A stretch of 64,000 nucleotides of DNA from Malaya genurostris (taxonomy: Eukaryota; Arthropoda; Insecta; Diptera; Culicidae): NCBI RefSeq assembly GCF_030247185.1, contig NC_080570.1, positions 165,030,382-165,094,381 of the forward strand, given 5' to 3'. The notes beneath the pieces are model-generated. The model saw only the letters and a program-made list of their open reading frames with translations. It had not been told where the DNA came from and made no database searches. The translations under genes and the position numbers were made by a program. Positions 13,122 to 24,339 of this stretch are shown here, piece by piece. Within the stretch, counting starts at the first letter, position 1. Every line of letters begins with the position of its first letter.

Positions 13122-13311
13122 CACTGAAGTCTTTTTTTATGTGAGTTTACGTACCGCATAAAAAAACCGCATAACTCTGAAAATTCGCATTAAAAAACCG
13201 CATAACTCTGAAACTTCGCATAAAAAACCGCATAACTCTGAAAATTCGCATATAAAAAGTCGCGTAAAAAAACCGCATATAAAAAGACCGCATAAAAAAA
13301 GAACCTCAGTG
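13122..13311. mobile_element. TA-flanked MITE with internal tandem repeats
   Basis: The element begins CACTGAAGTCTTTTTTTATG and its other end, reversed, is CACTGAGGTTCTTTTTTTAT, so it has terminal inverted repeats of about 20 bp. It is flanked by TA on both sides (13120-13121 and 13312-13313). The empty site is visible in the related transposase relic at 25917-25930 (GCAAATATTGCAG), so insertion with a TA duplication is directly supported. The interior is a short tandem repeat of ACCGCATAACTCTGAAAATT units. There is no coding capacity; a Tc1/mariner-type transposase in trans is the likely mover. Confidence 0.85.
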
Positions 13312-13387
13312 TATTGCAGAAGAGACCAGATCTTTCGGTACGTACTGTGGCTAAAAAAAAGAAATTATGCTTTTCAGGTTGAAGAAA

Positions 13388-13520
13388 GAGATGCGTCGAT
13401 ATGTGACAATGGATGAAACATGGATCCGTCAGTACACTTCGGGAACAAAATGAGATGATGATCGTTTGGACTGCAGCCGGTGAACCTTGCTCGAAGCGTC
13501 AACTGGGAAGGCTTCAGTAT
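13388..13520 (+). pseudogene. Second mariner transposase fragment
   Basis: Translation gives MRRYVTMDETWIRQYTSGTK followed by stops and frameshifts. The sequence is about as conserved as the fragment at 12637-12790 and probably belongs to the same mariner family. It lies inside the broken ITmD37E-like relic, so several elements have nested here. Confidence 0.7.
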
Positions 13521-13849
13521 TTTAACAGTAATAAATGAATTTCGAAAATGATTTTTGGTATGAAGTCGTTCCAGCTGAAAACTGCACCGAACCGTAATGA
13601 TATACTATGATGACTATGAAACTAATGTTCAGGAAGACTTTAAGCAGCTTCCCGGAATGTATTTTTAAACTGCATTTTTGCAACGGAAAAGGGTAGAGGA
13701 GCAATCCAGGACGGCAAAAAGCCAAATTTCCCAATATCCAATATTTGGTTTGGCAGGCAATACGCAGCTGTGGTCGAACAAGCCAAAACTAGTTGAGTAG
13801 CTGTCATTAGTTTTTTTAAAGATGATTTGTAATGCACTATTAAATGAAT

Positions 13850-14110
13850 AAAAAAGGTGGGTGGGTAATGTCAGAGACATAATTGGTGGACGTGAATGCG
13901 AATAAAACTGTCCCAAGCAACCAGAAGTTCCACAATTACTTAAAAAGTCCACTTTCTTGCTGCTTAAAAGTACGCGCGGAACTTTTGAGAACTTGAAAGT
14001 ACAGATCAATTTTTGACAGTTCGAAGTACAGAACAAACAGCTTAGAAGTTCGTTCCGCTGCGTCGCACGAACTTTCAAGTGTGGATAATTACTTAAAAAA
14101 TGGGCTGCTT
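13850..14110. repeat. Two abutting dispersed repeat fragments
   Basis: 13855-13915 carries GGGTGGGTAATGTCAGAGAC and CGTGAATGCGAATAAAAC, the start module of the histone-like units at 17567 and 21178. 13913-14110 (CCAAGCAACCAGAAGTTCC through CAAGTGTGGATAATTACTT) resembles 37190-37300 (CAAGCAACCAAAAGCTTC through CAAGTGTGGACAATTACTT). The class of the second repeat is unknown. Confidence 0.55.
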
Positions 14111-14284
14111 AGATTGCCATTGATTAACTTTGAGAGCTGCTTAAGCCAATTCAGTCCCTTTTATCCGAACTTTTGGTTAGTTGGAGTCATACTTTTTTTA
14201 CATTTCCGATTTTTTACCCGATGTTTACAACTCTTGAGTAGTTTTTTGCCATTATTTATGAATCTACACCAGAACTGGAACTGA

Positions 14285-14665
14285 ATTTAAGAACTAAGAT
14301 CGGAATCTGGTACAAACTTAGAACTTTTAAGTAGCAAAATTCACCTTCGGAATCCAGAACAAAAATTCAGTTCTAGGAGTCTGGAACTGAACTCATTTTC
14401 AAGATTCCAGATTCCGAATTAAGTTGTAGAACTAAATTCAGAACTTGAATTCCGAACATGTATTAACCAAAATCAAATTTTTGAGTCCAAATTTTGAAAC
14501 TGAATTCAGAAATCAACTTCTGAAACTTAATTCAGGAGTTAAATTCAGATTTAGAAGTCAGTTTCAAATTTCAGGTTCGTAATTCAGATCTAAAATTTAG
14601 TTCCAGAATTTAATCCAATTCTCGAATCCAGATCCAGCATTCAGAAGCTGAATGCGATTACTGAT
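14285..14665. repeat. Degenerate GAATTC/GGAACT word repeat
   Basis: Short near-repeats of AGAACTGAATTC, TTCCAGAATTC and AGATTCCAG make up this stretch. The same word family builds the 2.7 kb array at 60425-63175, and smaller pieces lie at 30420-30560, 31740-31890 and 50905-51130. Confidence 0.6.
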
Positions 14666-14669
14666 TATT

Positions 14670-17180
14670 TGTTGTTGCTGTTGGCATTCTGGAACGTGTT
14701 AAATGACCATTAATGTATATATTCCGCCTCAGATTTATTGAACCACACCCCGCTGAACAAGTTCCAATTAAGGTCTGAGGACAGAGGGTCGCGTGTTGAG
14801 TTTCAAATCGACCACGTGGCTCGCTCAATTCCCTTTGCGCATCGTATTTCGCTTATACTCTCTCGTATATGAGCAAACTGTACCGGGTTGCCAGCATACA
14901 TTTTATTATTTTGATGAGAAGTTTTATCACATCAATTCATCGTATGGGTAGGACATTACATGGATTCCAATGAACAATGAAAAAATATTCAACTTTCACA
15001 AAGATTGAATGTCTGTGTGTTTGGCAGCCTTGTCGAGCCAATTTATTTCTCTCTCCTTTTTCAGAATGCTATCAGGAAACCAAAGCGTAAAAAAAATGGC
15101 GGATGCATTGAAACTGACTTTGTTTCACAGCAAAATACAAGACATTATCTTTATCGCGTTAGATTTATGATACGAACCTTCAAGTAGAGGTATGCCTTTC
15201 CGAGCGTTCCAATTTTCAGCAGTTCTTCGGTCAGAAAAAAATACAACACGACCGCTAAACTCAATTAATTATTCTGAAAATTTTACAGAATATTCTCAAC
15301 TAAATTTCGAAGACATTGTAAGTGGGTTTTTCTATATTCTGCACCGTTTCCAAGAAAAATTAATTTGCAACGGGAAAATAGCAAAAAAAAACCTACCACT
15401 TTACGGTACTGTCCTCAGCCCTTAATTACCAACTTTAATTTATTTAATATAATCAAAAGAAAATAAACGCAAAAAATAACCAGTGAGTCGTGTTTCACCG
15501 AACGGTTGCTGGGTTTTCGTCGTTACGAAATTTTCTAGGCCTACTAAGACGTCATGCGAACATATCTTAACGTCGCGTGCGTCTGTCACTGCGCCTGTCA
15601 TCGTCCCATCCGACTAATTTGCTACCGTCAGTATGGTTTTTTTTTACGGCCGAATTGAGCCCATTAGACGAGATGGTTGGGATGTTTCATGATTTAATGA
15701 TTAATAGCTTGTTAAGCCGAGCCAACCGACCGACGATGTTTTTTCTGCCGTTCCGAGTGAACGACTAAGCTCGTAAAATATCAAAAAATTCTACATCCAC
15801 GACTTTAGAACCATCGGAGATTAATTGATCACGTGAGCATCGTTTTGAAGAAAAAAAACAGAAAATATGTTCCTGGCATGTCCTCGAGAATTTATCCGGG
15901 ACATTGCTTCCCCGGTTCGAGGCAATTAAAAATTAATTCAGCTGAATAAATACCGATTTATTCTTTCGAAAAGCTTTTTCTTTTCAAAGCCAAAACGTCT
16001 TACTTTCCTGGGACGTAGATTTCGTGGCCTCAAAAAAAAAATTGTCTCCGCATATTTATTACCTCAAAGAACATCTCATTAACCAAGTTTTCCCATTCTA
16101 TCTCGTAACTCATTGAGTGGATAGAAATTTTTCTTCACCACATTAAATCGTTTTCTTCCCCGCCTTTTTGCGCGCTGAGCACTATCAGAATGAATTATAG
16201 AATCAAATAATGATTGCATAAAAAAAAACGAAGCTTGAATCGTAGCCAGCCATGAACGCAAAGTAAAGATAATAAACTAAACCCAGTATGCCATGAAAGT
16301 CAACGTCAGCGGCGCTGGCAGTCGAACCGAGAGCCTTTGCCATTTGAAAGTCGTCGGCTAATAAGTTGTTGTTGTTGTTGAGTTCCACTCCCACTATCTT
16401 CATTGGCTTCGTTCGGTTCTAGGAGGGGGGGGACTTTCAAACACAGTTTCCAACCCGACGAACTGGAAAAGTTTGAGCGTGAAAGGAACGCTTCGCCATG
16501 GTCCGCAGCCCGCAGTCGGATCAATTGATTTTTATTCCAATCCCGTTTCCGCCCCGGTGGCTATCGATGTCGGCCAGGAGTAGTATCAGCAGGGTCCATA
16601 TAATCAGTTACTCACATGGTCAGCTCCGCCTTACTCTCTATTAGTTTCATAATTGAATTACGGGTGTGGGGGAGGCCATCGGAATATGAAAGCACGGTCC
16701 GGTCCGGAGCGCCACGGTCGGTACTGTCAAAGTGCAATTAGCATTCCACAGGTTCATCCGGATGTGCGTGTCTGAATCCGTGTGCTTCCCGACGACAACC
16801 AGTTGGGATGATGGAATCGGTCGTTTTAATCGGGCAGGTTCCAGTTATTAGATCCATCATAATTAAATTATGTACTCTGGATACGATAGCTAATGAATCG
16901 GCATTCCAGTGCCACATCCGTGCCAAGGAAAATTCTGCCGACCGGAAGGATGTTTGTGGAGTGCTGAAAATGCTGCAATTGAATCCGGTAACAGCTTGAT
17001 TGGTACAGGAGAAATTACCTGTTGAGCAATGTGAGTCCAGGGTTCTAATTAGAATGAATAATTTTTAGTTGAATTTGGTTAGATCTGCTCGATGAACCGG
17101 AAAACAATCAGAAACAGAGAATTTTCGTTTTTAAATCAGACTCATACACGTGTATGGCATTTTCTACTACAAACAGAAGA
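14670..17180. other. Unique DNA, no gene recognised
   Basis: Mostly single-copy-looking sequence, with GC-richer patches at 15480-15780 and 16260-17000. A short (GTT)n run lies near 16366-16380. The ORFs are short and carry no recognisable domain. Possible regulatory or intronic DNA of the host gene. Confidence 0.45.
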
Positions 17181-17187
17181 AATTATG

Positions 17188-17545
17188 ATAAGGGGCATAC
17201 AGCGACCCTATTTCTTATTAGGCAAATTTTGCGTTAACTCGAACAAATGTTGACAGCACCTTGACTCAGATTTTAATTCAACTTTCTGTACATGAAAACT
17301 TTGTCGCTAAAAGCCAATTTGCACACGTTGTTTTTTAATAGATCTAGACTGTCTATTGAAAAGGGTCTAACATTCTTAACCATTTTTTCTAATGGCTATA
17401 GTTGAATAATGACAAATCCTACAAAAAAAAAGTTTAGTGTAAGCGGTTTTCACAGAATTGGTCAATTTTCCAAATAAAATATCAAAAAAATTTTTAATAG
17501 GCCTACACTGAAAAAATCCCACACTGAAAAAATCGATTTTAAAAA
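17188..17545. repeat. Dispersed repeat D1, copy 1
   Basis: GGGCATACAGCGACCCTATT, TTAACTCGAACAAAT, AGCACCTTGACTCAGATTTT and ACACTGAAAAAAT occur in order. They recur in the same orientation at 18918-19235 with modest divergence. The two copies bracket the histone-like unit at 17567-18645. No coding potential was seen. Confidence 0.7.
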
Positions 17546-17566
17546 TTTGAGTCGATTTACAAAAAA

Positions 17567-18645
17567 AGGCGGGTGGGTAATGTCAGAGACATAACTGGAT
17601 GTCGTGAACACGAAAACAACTGGACATGTTCCTTAACACTTCCGAATATCAATTAGTTGATCAATTGTATGAATTATGCAAGCATTCCCCTTTTCCACAT
17701 TTTTCGCAAAAACAAAGAAATCTAACCAAACTGTTCTAGATTTGCACTAAACTGAGGATATTTCCTTTCGAATTGCGAACAACAAATCCTAATAGTTCCT
17801 TAGAAAACTTTTAGAGCCATTAGAACGGCTGATTTTGTGTGATGCTCTCCACCGTTGTCCCCTTTTCGTCGTTTTTTCACCAATGCAAACAACTGGCAGC
17901 TGTGACGTAATCGCTCTTGTCGGAAGTGAAACTAGCTTTGCAAACGACACAAAATACATCTGCTCGCAGTGGCGATAGAATCCAAACTGATCCAATTTTT
18001 GTTGAGAGGCTTGTTTTTACCTGATTTCGTTTGTAGCTTTTTCACTAATGGGCGGTCCTAACGTCTATAAAAATAGCCGCATACAGAATTTTAATGTCGA
18101 TTATTTCATTTCGGATTTGCATTTCATTGATAGAAACTATCCGGATGCTGTACGGGATTCATTCCTGCCTTTCAGAAGGACCAAATTGTGGAACAGCAGC
18201 AGATATTTTGTTCTCTTCCTCAGAACGCGTTCTGATTGGCTGGTGTTGACATGGGTCAAATGAGACAGGTTTTTCAATAGTGTACTAATGAAATACTTCA
18301 ATGCTTTTTTTTATACAAAATTTCGATTCTATTGGTAGTTAGACTATATAAATCCTTTCACAGATCACTGAGCTATGAGCTTTAAAAATACGAGAAAGCA
18401 AACGCGCCTTATGAATTATCCTCTTTGATACCCGTTTATACCAAACATTTCAGAAAAGTTTAATTTTGAATTATTTGAGATTATTTCACACAACTGAAAA
18501 TTTTATCATAAAATTGTGATCATATTTCCGAAGGCGTGTAGCAAAAATTATGTTGATTCGTTAGATACAACAAGAGATATTCACGATCGAAAACTTATCG
18601 CTCTCTCAGAAGGTAAATTTTGAAAAGGCACCCCATAGTAAAGTA
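17567..18645 (-). pseudogene. Histone-cluster-derived repeat unit A (decayed)
   Basis: Read on the minus strand this unit holds a spacer (from about 18645), a CCAAT motif (GCCAATCAGAACGCG near 18225-18240), about 370 nt of decayed gene body, and a histone-type 3' stem-loop at 17815-17830. It then runs to a conserved end module (GGCGGGTGGGTAATGTCAGA on the plus strand). A second unit with the same order is at 21178-22345. The spacer and CCAAT region are also found, reversed, directly upstream of the H2B fragment at 58501, which is why I infer histone origin. The gene body is too eroded to say which histone it encoded. Confidence 0.55.
17815..17830 (-). promoter_or_regulatory. Histone-type mRNA 3' stem-loop, unit A
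   Basis: On the minus strand the sequence is AGCCGT-TCTA-ATGGCT, a 6-bp stem (one G-U pair) with a 4-nt loop fitting the histone UYUN loop rule. The family consensus begins with a G-C pair; here it is A-U. It is probably a relic. Confidence 0.5.
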
Positions 18646-18917
18646 AAAAAATATTTTTGAGTTGGATGAAATTTTGTTCTAAGATCGAGCACGAGTCGGG
18701 TTCGGGTTTGAACAAATGCTTACCCGACCAACTCTAGTGTCTGGACATCAGCTCTTCCGCTGATTTGCTCTTCTATTCCTCGATAATTCTGGGTTGCAAT
18801 TTTTTTTTATTTTAAAATTTTAAACTTTCGATTTCGGACTTTTTCGCTTCTTGTTCTTCGAAGCATTGAACTTTTGAACCTGTCTACTTCTAGACTTCTA
18901 AACAATACACGAATATA

Positions 18918-19235
18918 ATAAGGGACATACAGCGACCCTATTTCTTATTTGGCGAATTTCACGTTAACTCGAACAAATACTGAAAGCACCTTGACTCAGA
19001 TTTTAATTAAACTTTCTTTACATGGAGACTTGGTCACTAAAAAACAATTTTGCATACGTTGTTTTTCTTAATAGACCTAATTTTTTTTCAAATAACTATA
19101 GTTGAATAATGACAATTCGTGCAAAAAAATTTTAGTATGAGCGTCACAAAATTAGTCAAGTTTTTGAATAAAAAATTCCCCATAGACTTTACACTGAAAA
19201 AAATTGATTTTGGAATAAATTTTTTTACTATCGAA
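18918..19235. repeat. Dispersed repeat D1, copy 2
   Basis: Same order of words as 17188-17545 (GGGACATACAGCGACCCTAT, GTTAACTCGAACAAAT, GCACCTTGACTCAGATTTTA). It lies about 250 bp beyond the end of unit A. The pair may represent an older repeat split by unit A plus duplication, or independent insertions. Confidence 0.65.
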
Positions 19236-19659
19236 AACTAAACCGTGAAAACCATAATAATCTTAGAGTCCAATGAAACTTAGTTTGTGTGAAGATATTG
19301 TCTAAATTAGCAGCTAAGTTTATTTGTATCAATCGAAGGTTTCATTCGAAACAGTTTATGTCATAGAACAAATATAACACTAATAATTTTTCTTGATTAG
19401 TTCTTAAGAAAAGTCAGAGAAAGCAAAAAAAAGGTATATTGAATTTTATTTATAATTTACTATCATGTGTTTATTGCTCGGGGTAGTCGGCTACCGAGAA
19501 TTCGTTGAAATTTTATCGCGTTTTGTGTTATTGTGTGCTAGGATACAAAAATAAGAAAATTTCCTCCGAAACTCGTAAAACTCCGGACAGCCGGCTGTCG
19601 AGAGAGTTGCTATCAGTTCATACATTTAATTCATTGGGTTCAGTTTTTTTTTGCAATAG

Positions 19660-20712
19660 ACAGCCGTAATACTGGAAAGTTATCACTCGATCGTCATGAA
19701 TCGAACAACAATGTGATTGATTTGGACATTTCTCATATCTCCGAGCAAACGGTTATTTCAGCCGTTAAGAAAATTAAGCCGTTGTATGCTCCAGGTATCA
19801 GCGCCATGCCATCCGCTATTTTGAAAAACTGTTTTAGCAGTGCCACTCGTGCATATCTTCAATGTGCCGCTCCAGCAGCAATCGTTTACAACTAGTTGGA
19901 AACGGTCGATAATATTTCCGGTTTATAAAAAAGGTAACAAGTGCAACATCGTTAATTACCGAGGAATCACGTCGCTGGGTGTTGAATCTAAGATCTTCGA
20001 ATCAATCATCAATACTAATCTATTGTCAGCTTGTCGTTTGTCTCGTTTGTTTTACATCGTTTTGCACCGAGCAAATGTCCAATCAATTCCAGTTCGACAC
20101 GGTCTACACTGACCTTAAGGCTGCTTTCGACTCTGTGAACCATGAAATTTTGTTAACCAAGCTGAGCAAATTTGAATGCACGAGCAGATTTTGTCAATGG
20201 CTCCGAACATATATCGTTAACCGTAAAGTTGTCGTAAAAATAGGAAATACTGTATCTGAACCATTTGCAAGTATCTCAGGAGTTCCTCAGGGAAGTACAC
20301 TAGGAGCACTTCTTTTTTCGTTGTTTGTGAACGATGCTGTATTTGTCTTAAGACATGGTGGTAAATTATTTTTTGCTGACTATTTGAAAATGTTTCTCGT
20401 TATTCACAAAGTAGCTGATTGGCGTGAGTTGCAACATCTTATTAATATGTTTTACGAATGGTGTGTAGGAAACAAAATGGATCCGATCTACGCAATACCA
20501 AATATGACCGATTTTAGCAATGACTCGCCGTTTCAACGAGTTCAGCGATGTGTTTGACTTCATTATGACCTTTTTACAGTTTCATCGTCGGTTGCTATAG
20601 CATTAGATACATTATTACCATTTTTAATTAGTTTTATTAGTTTATAGTTTAGTTAATTAAGACTGGTTGTCAGATGAGCATTGTCCTAATAAATAAATAA
20701 ATAAATAAACAA
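19660..20712 (+). mobile_element. Non-LTR retrotransposon relic (reverse transcriptase, 3' end)
   Basis: Three overlapping frames give RT sequence in order: a SEQTVISAVKKIKPLYAPGI block, DLKAAFDSVNHEIL (catalytic D motif), SGVPQGSTLGALLFSLFVND, and FADYLKMF where FADD is expected. The YADD-type motif is therefore damaged (ADY). Frameshifts near 19890 and 20110 break the ORF. The 3' end is a (TAAA)n-type tail at about 20687-20712. This is a jockey/I-like LINE of the insect type, 5'-truncated and inactive. Confidence 0.85.
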
Positions 20713-20729
20713 CGTCTTACTCGACACGA

Positions 20730-21009
20730 CCAGGGTAACCAATAAGCACATACTAATGCCGCATTACGACGGCAAATAATCGCTAATTGGCATTTCAATC
20801 GCACTTGAGAATGCATTAAGGCCGACTTTGGCAAAATATACGGCTATTCATAGATAATGCTTATTTATGGCTGACGTGCACTCTGAAAGCTGAATTCTGA
20901 TTGATTTACAACAGATGAGCTTTCAAATTGCAGATATAGAGCTATAAGCATTTTTGGTGCTCATAAAAGGCTATTTTAATGCCATTGTTAGTGCTTACTG
21001 GTTACCTGG
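20730..21009. mobile_element. MITE with CCAGG-GTAACCARTAAGCAC inverted termini
   Basis: The left end reads CAGGGTAACCAATAAGCACA. The right end reversed reads CAGGTAACCAGTAAGCACTA, followed by more partly matching bases (ATGGCATTAA-like). The element is about 280 bp with no ORF. I did not find a clear target duplication, so the superfamily is open; CAG ends would fit hAT-type MITEs. Confidence 0.7.
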
Positions 21010-21177
21010 GGAAGTAATATTGATATCTACTCTCTAATAAAAACCAAAAAAAAATAAAACAAATGGATCCTCTTCGCAATCTAAACTATATTTACATCCG
21101 TCGTAGTTAATCACGGTCGCAAAAAAAATATCTGCACAATCATTTGAAGGATTTGTTGTTATTCAAAAAGGTGAAAA

Positions 21178-22345
21178 AGGCGGGTGGGTTATCTCAGAGA
21201 CATAACTGGATGTCGTGAATACGAAAACAACTGACACGTTCCTTAACACTTCAGAATATCAATTAGCTGATCAATTGTTTGAATTATGCAAGCATTCCCC
21301 TATTCCACATTTAAGCTTCTTTTGATCTAGATTACTGTGAATTTTACACAGCGAAAAGTGCAAAAATCTAACCAAACTGTTCTAGATTTGCACTAAACTA
21401 AGAATATTTCCTTTCGATTTGCGAACAACAAATCCTAATAGTTCTTCAGAAAACTTTTAGAGCCATTAGAACGGCTGATTTTTTTGTAATGCTCTCCACC
21501 GTTGCTTTTTCATCCATGCAAATAACTGGTAGCTGTGACGTAATCGCTTTTGTCGGAAGCGAAACTAGCTTTGCGAACGGCACAAAATACATCTGCTCTC
21601 ATTGGCGATTGAATCCAAACTGATTCAATTTTTATTAGGAGCTTTCTTTTACGTGATTTCGTTTGTAGCTTTTTTACTAATGGGCGGTCTTAACGGCTAT
21701 GAAAATAGCCGCATACAGAATTTTAATGTCGATTATTTCATTTCAGATTTGCACAATTTATTGAAAGAAACTATGAATATGCTGTAGGGATTCGTTTCTG
21801 GCATTCAGAAGGACCAAATTGAGGAACTCACTACGATATTCATTACATTTCGGAACATTTTTCTCGAACGATTTGTTGTACAGCAGCAGATATTTTGTTC
21901 TCTTCCTCAGAACGCGTTCTGATTGGCTGGTGTTGACATGGGGCAAATGAGACAGGTTTCTCAATAGTGTACTATTGAAATACTTCAATGCTTTTGCTAT
22001 ACACGCTTAAGTTGAAAAATTTCGATTCTATTGGTAGTTAGATTATAGAAATCCTTTCACAGATCACTGAGCTATGAGCTTTCAAAATATTTACGAAAAG
22101 GGCAAACGCGCCTTATGAATTATCCTCTTTGATACTCGTTTATACCAAACATTTCAGAAAAGTTTAATTTTGAACTATTTGAGATTATGTCACATAACTG
22201 AAAATTTTATCATAAAATTGTGATCATATTTCCGATTACATGTAGCAAAAATTATGTTGATTCGTTAGATACAACAATAGATATTCACGATCAAAAACTT
22301 ATCACTCTCTCAGAGGGTAAATTTTGAAAAGGCACCCTATAGTAA
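21178..22345 (-). pseudogene. Histone-cluster-derived repeat unit B (decayed)
   Basis: Same architecture as unit A at 17567-18645: end module GGCGGGTGGGTTATCTCAGA, stem-loop at 21461-21476, decayed body, CCAAT region (GAACGCGTTCTGATTGGCTG near 21910-21930 on the plus strand), then the long spacer ending TAGTAAAGTAAG. Extra segments relative to unit A (for example near 21315-21350) suggest A carries deletions. The minus strand is the sense direction of the relic. The gene body has stops and frameshifts and is not functional. Confidence 0.55.
21461..21476 (-). promoter_or_regulatory. Histone-type mRNA 3' stem-loop, unit B
   Basis: Identical 16-nt palindrome to unit A (minus strand AGCCGT-TCTA-ATGGCT) in the same position relative to the unit. 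Confidence 0.5.
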
Positions 22346-23225
22346 AGTAAGTCGTATTCACGACAAAAAAACTGGTACGCTTCCGAATATCAGTTTGTTG
22401 ATCGATTGTGAGAATTGTGCAAGCTTTCCCCTTTTTCACTACTAGAGTTTGAAACGATGCTCCTACATTAAGATACAGATTAGTTACATAAAACACTTCA
22501 CTTTTCTAATACTGTGTATTCTATACTCGAAACAATTTCTAGGTACAGAAATTTTGCATATTTTTAAAAATTATTACGTGCGAAGATATGTAATATGAGC
22601 ATGTAACACTAAATCTCCTCACACATTTCAGACCATGTAAAATATTCAAGATTAAATCTTTCCCACACTTCAGACCACACGCACTTGACAAATTCCCATA
22701 AAACACGTACTCGACAAATTTCCACTCGACACCATGTCATGAAACCCAGAAACCCACTTGAAATATAAACTTCACCTACATAAGGCGATTAAATTGTCAG
22801 CACTTGCTTCGACTCAACGAAAACACCGCGTTCATACGACAACAATAAATAAGGAAACATAAGCATCAAATATCACCCAAAACAAAACAGTTATGTCATT
22901 TCCCGTTTCTCCACGTTCCACACCTCTCTCAAACAAGTGCCATACGGCATGACCTAGAATAACAGTAACCCAGGAAAACACACTGACTCGAACCGACACT
23001 CACGAGAGTTAAACCTGACTACTCTCAACCTCCCCTTTCTGTATCACACTCACACACATGTCTAGAAACATTACTCACTCTCTCCTACTCAAATACAATA
23101 CAATGACCGAGACATGTCATTGGTTAAATCAGATTTACGTAAAAATCAATTAGCTAAGTTAGGAGAGGATAGGATATAAATAAGTGATTGATTTAAATAA
23201 AACATCATTATTATTCGTTTAAACT
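22346..23225. other. Spacer module, then DNA with no recognised gene
   Basis: 22350-22545 (GTCGTATTCACGAC, CCGAATATCAG, GCAAGCTTTCC, AGAGTTTGAAACGATGC) matches the minus strand of 59820-60000, another histone-associated spacer. From 22560 to 23225 the DNA is AC-rich with many CACAC/ACTCAC words and no gene I can support. Confidence 0.5.
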
Positions 23226-24085
23226 TAGACATGCTGTTTATAGTAAAGATATCTAATTCTTCTCGAAATTTCAGTGAGAGACAATTACAATGGTCTGGTC
23301 TGAAATGTATCGACGATATTGATTATGCAAGAGTAATTATAGTAATAGTAATAAAAATAATACTAATAATAATAAACAAATGGTCAATTTTTTCCCTTTA
23401 TGGGCTACTCTGGCCGAGGGGGGATAATAAACAAATGGTCAATTTTCATACAAAATTTTGAAGTAATAAAATCAATCATTCGAAATATTGATTATTCAAC
23501 CCAGATTCAAACTAATCAACAAGATGAATATATCAAGAATTTCAACTTCGCTATTCGTAATATTATTACTGGCACTTCATAATTAGTATTGAAAAATCTG
23601 ACGCGAATTCAAATATAGGAAAACCAACAATGATAATAATAATAATAATATCTTATGATTGTTATTATTGTTATTATTTCATGATTATACATTTCTTGAA
23701 AAACAAAAAACATTAGATGTATGTTCAAGACAAATAAACAAACCGTTATAGTCAATAACTATATTAAAAATATATGCCAGACATGACGTGGCTTCCAATA
23801 AAAACCGGATTTTGAATCCTGCTCACTCAAAAAAACTTTTGAAACCAATATGGATTTTTAGCGGTGTTAAGAAATTCTTTCCTTTTGCAACATTTGAATC
23901 TGTATTTTTCAGGAGAAATAAAATACACAATAATCTGCATACATGGCAACCCTGTTTCGCACGGCATATTTCGAAACGACACCCATACTAATATAAAGAT
24001 GTATTCTACAGCAATACTTTCATTTTAGCATTGCGAGAGTCGTAATTAAATGTGTTAGTGACGGTGGAAACTTTGTCTGCTTCCA
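23226..24085 (+). repeat. Dispersed repeat D2 with internal microsatellite, copy 1
   Basis: The left half contains GATATCTAATTCTTCTCGAA, ATTTCAGTGAGAGACAATTA and GGTCTGGTCTGAAATGTATC, then (TAA)/(AAT) microsatellite runs around 23330-23380 and 23630-23650. The right half contains ATGGCAACCCTGTTTCGCAC and GTGTTAGTGACGGT. The same halves flank an (ATT)n run on the minus strand at 59430-59730, and the right half also occurs at 58625-58750. I infer a non-autonomous element that nucleates microsatellites. Confidence 0.65.
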
Positions 24086-24339
24086 TTTTGATAAATTTTG
24101 ATGCTTTTACTACGAAAGAGATAATTCAATTAATTCTTTATGATGATTTACGGAACTGAAAAGTGTCGTTAATTGTAACGACCAACAGGATCTGCATCTG
24201 AGATGACCCTTGGCGTGTACAATCGGTAAACTCATCCGAAATTTGACTAGGAATTTATTGTGATTTCCAATTGAATTCCAAACATGAAACAATCCGTTTC
24301 GTGCGGAATGGGTAGGTGCATTTGCAACTCACAATGAAT

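Larger units (their letters stand above)
12925..13830 (+). mobile_element. Broken Tc1/mariner (ITmD37E-like) relic with later insertions
   Basis: The 5' part (12985-13120 and 13314-13360) reads like the helix-turn-helix half of the transposase relic at 25780-25996. Shared words include GGAACAAAAACGGATCTCAG and ATTGCAGAAGAGACC. The 3' part (13625-13790) contains AAGCAGCTTCCCGGAATG, TTTGGTTTGGCAGGCAATA and a final AATGCACTATTAAATGAAT, all present in the copies at 26050-26580 and 53600-54080. A MITE at 13122-13311 and a mariner fragment at 13388-13520 interrupt it. It is non-functional. Confidence 0.7.

Noticed and set aside
17789..17995. Unit A gene body assigned to a specific histone
   Set aside because: Short matches to H2A, H2B, H3 and H4 can each be argued; none is consistent over more than about 25 nt, so only 'histone-derived' is claimed.
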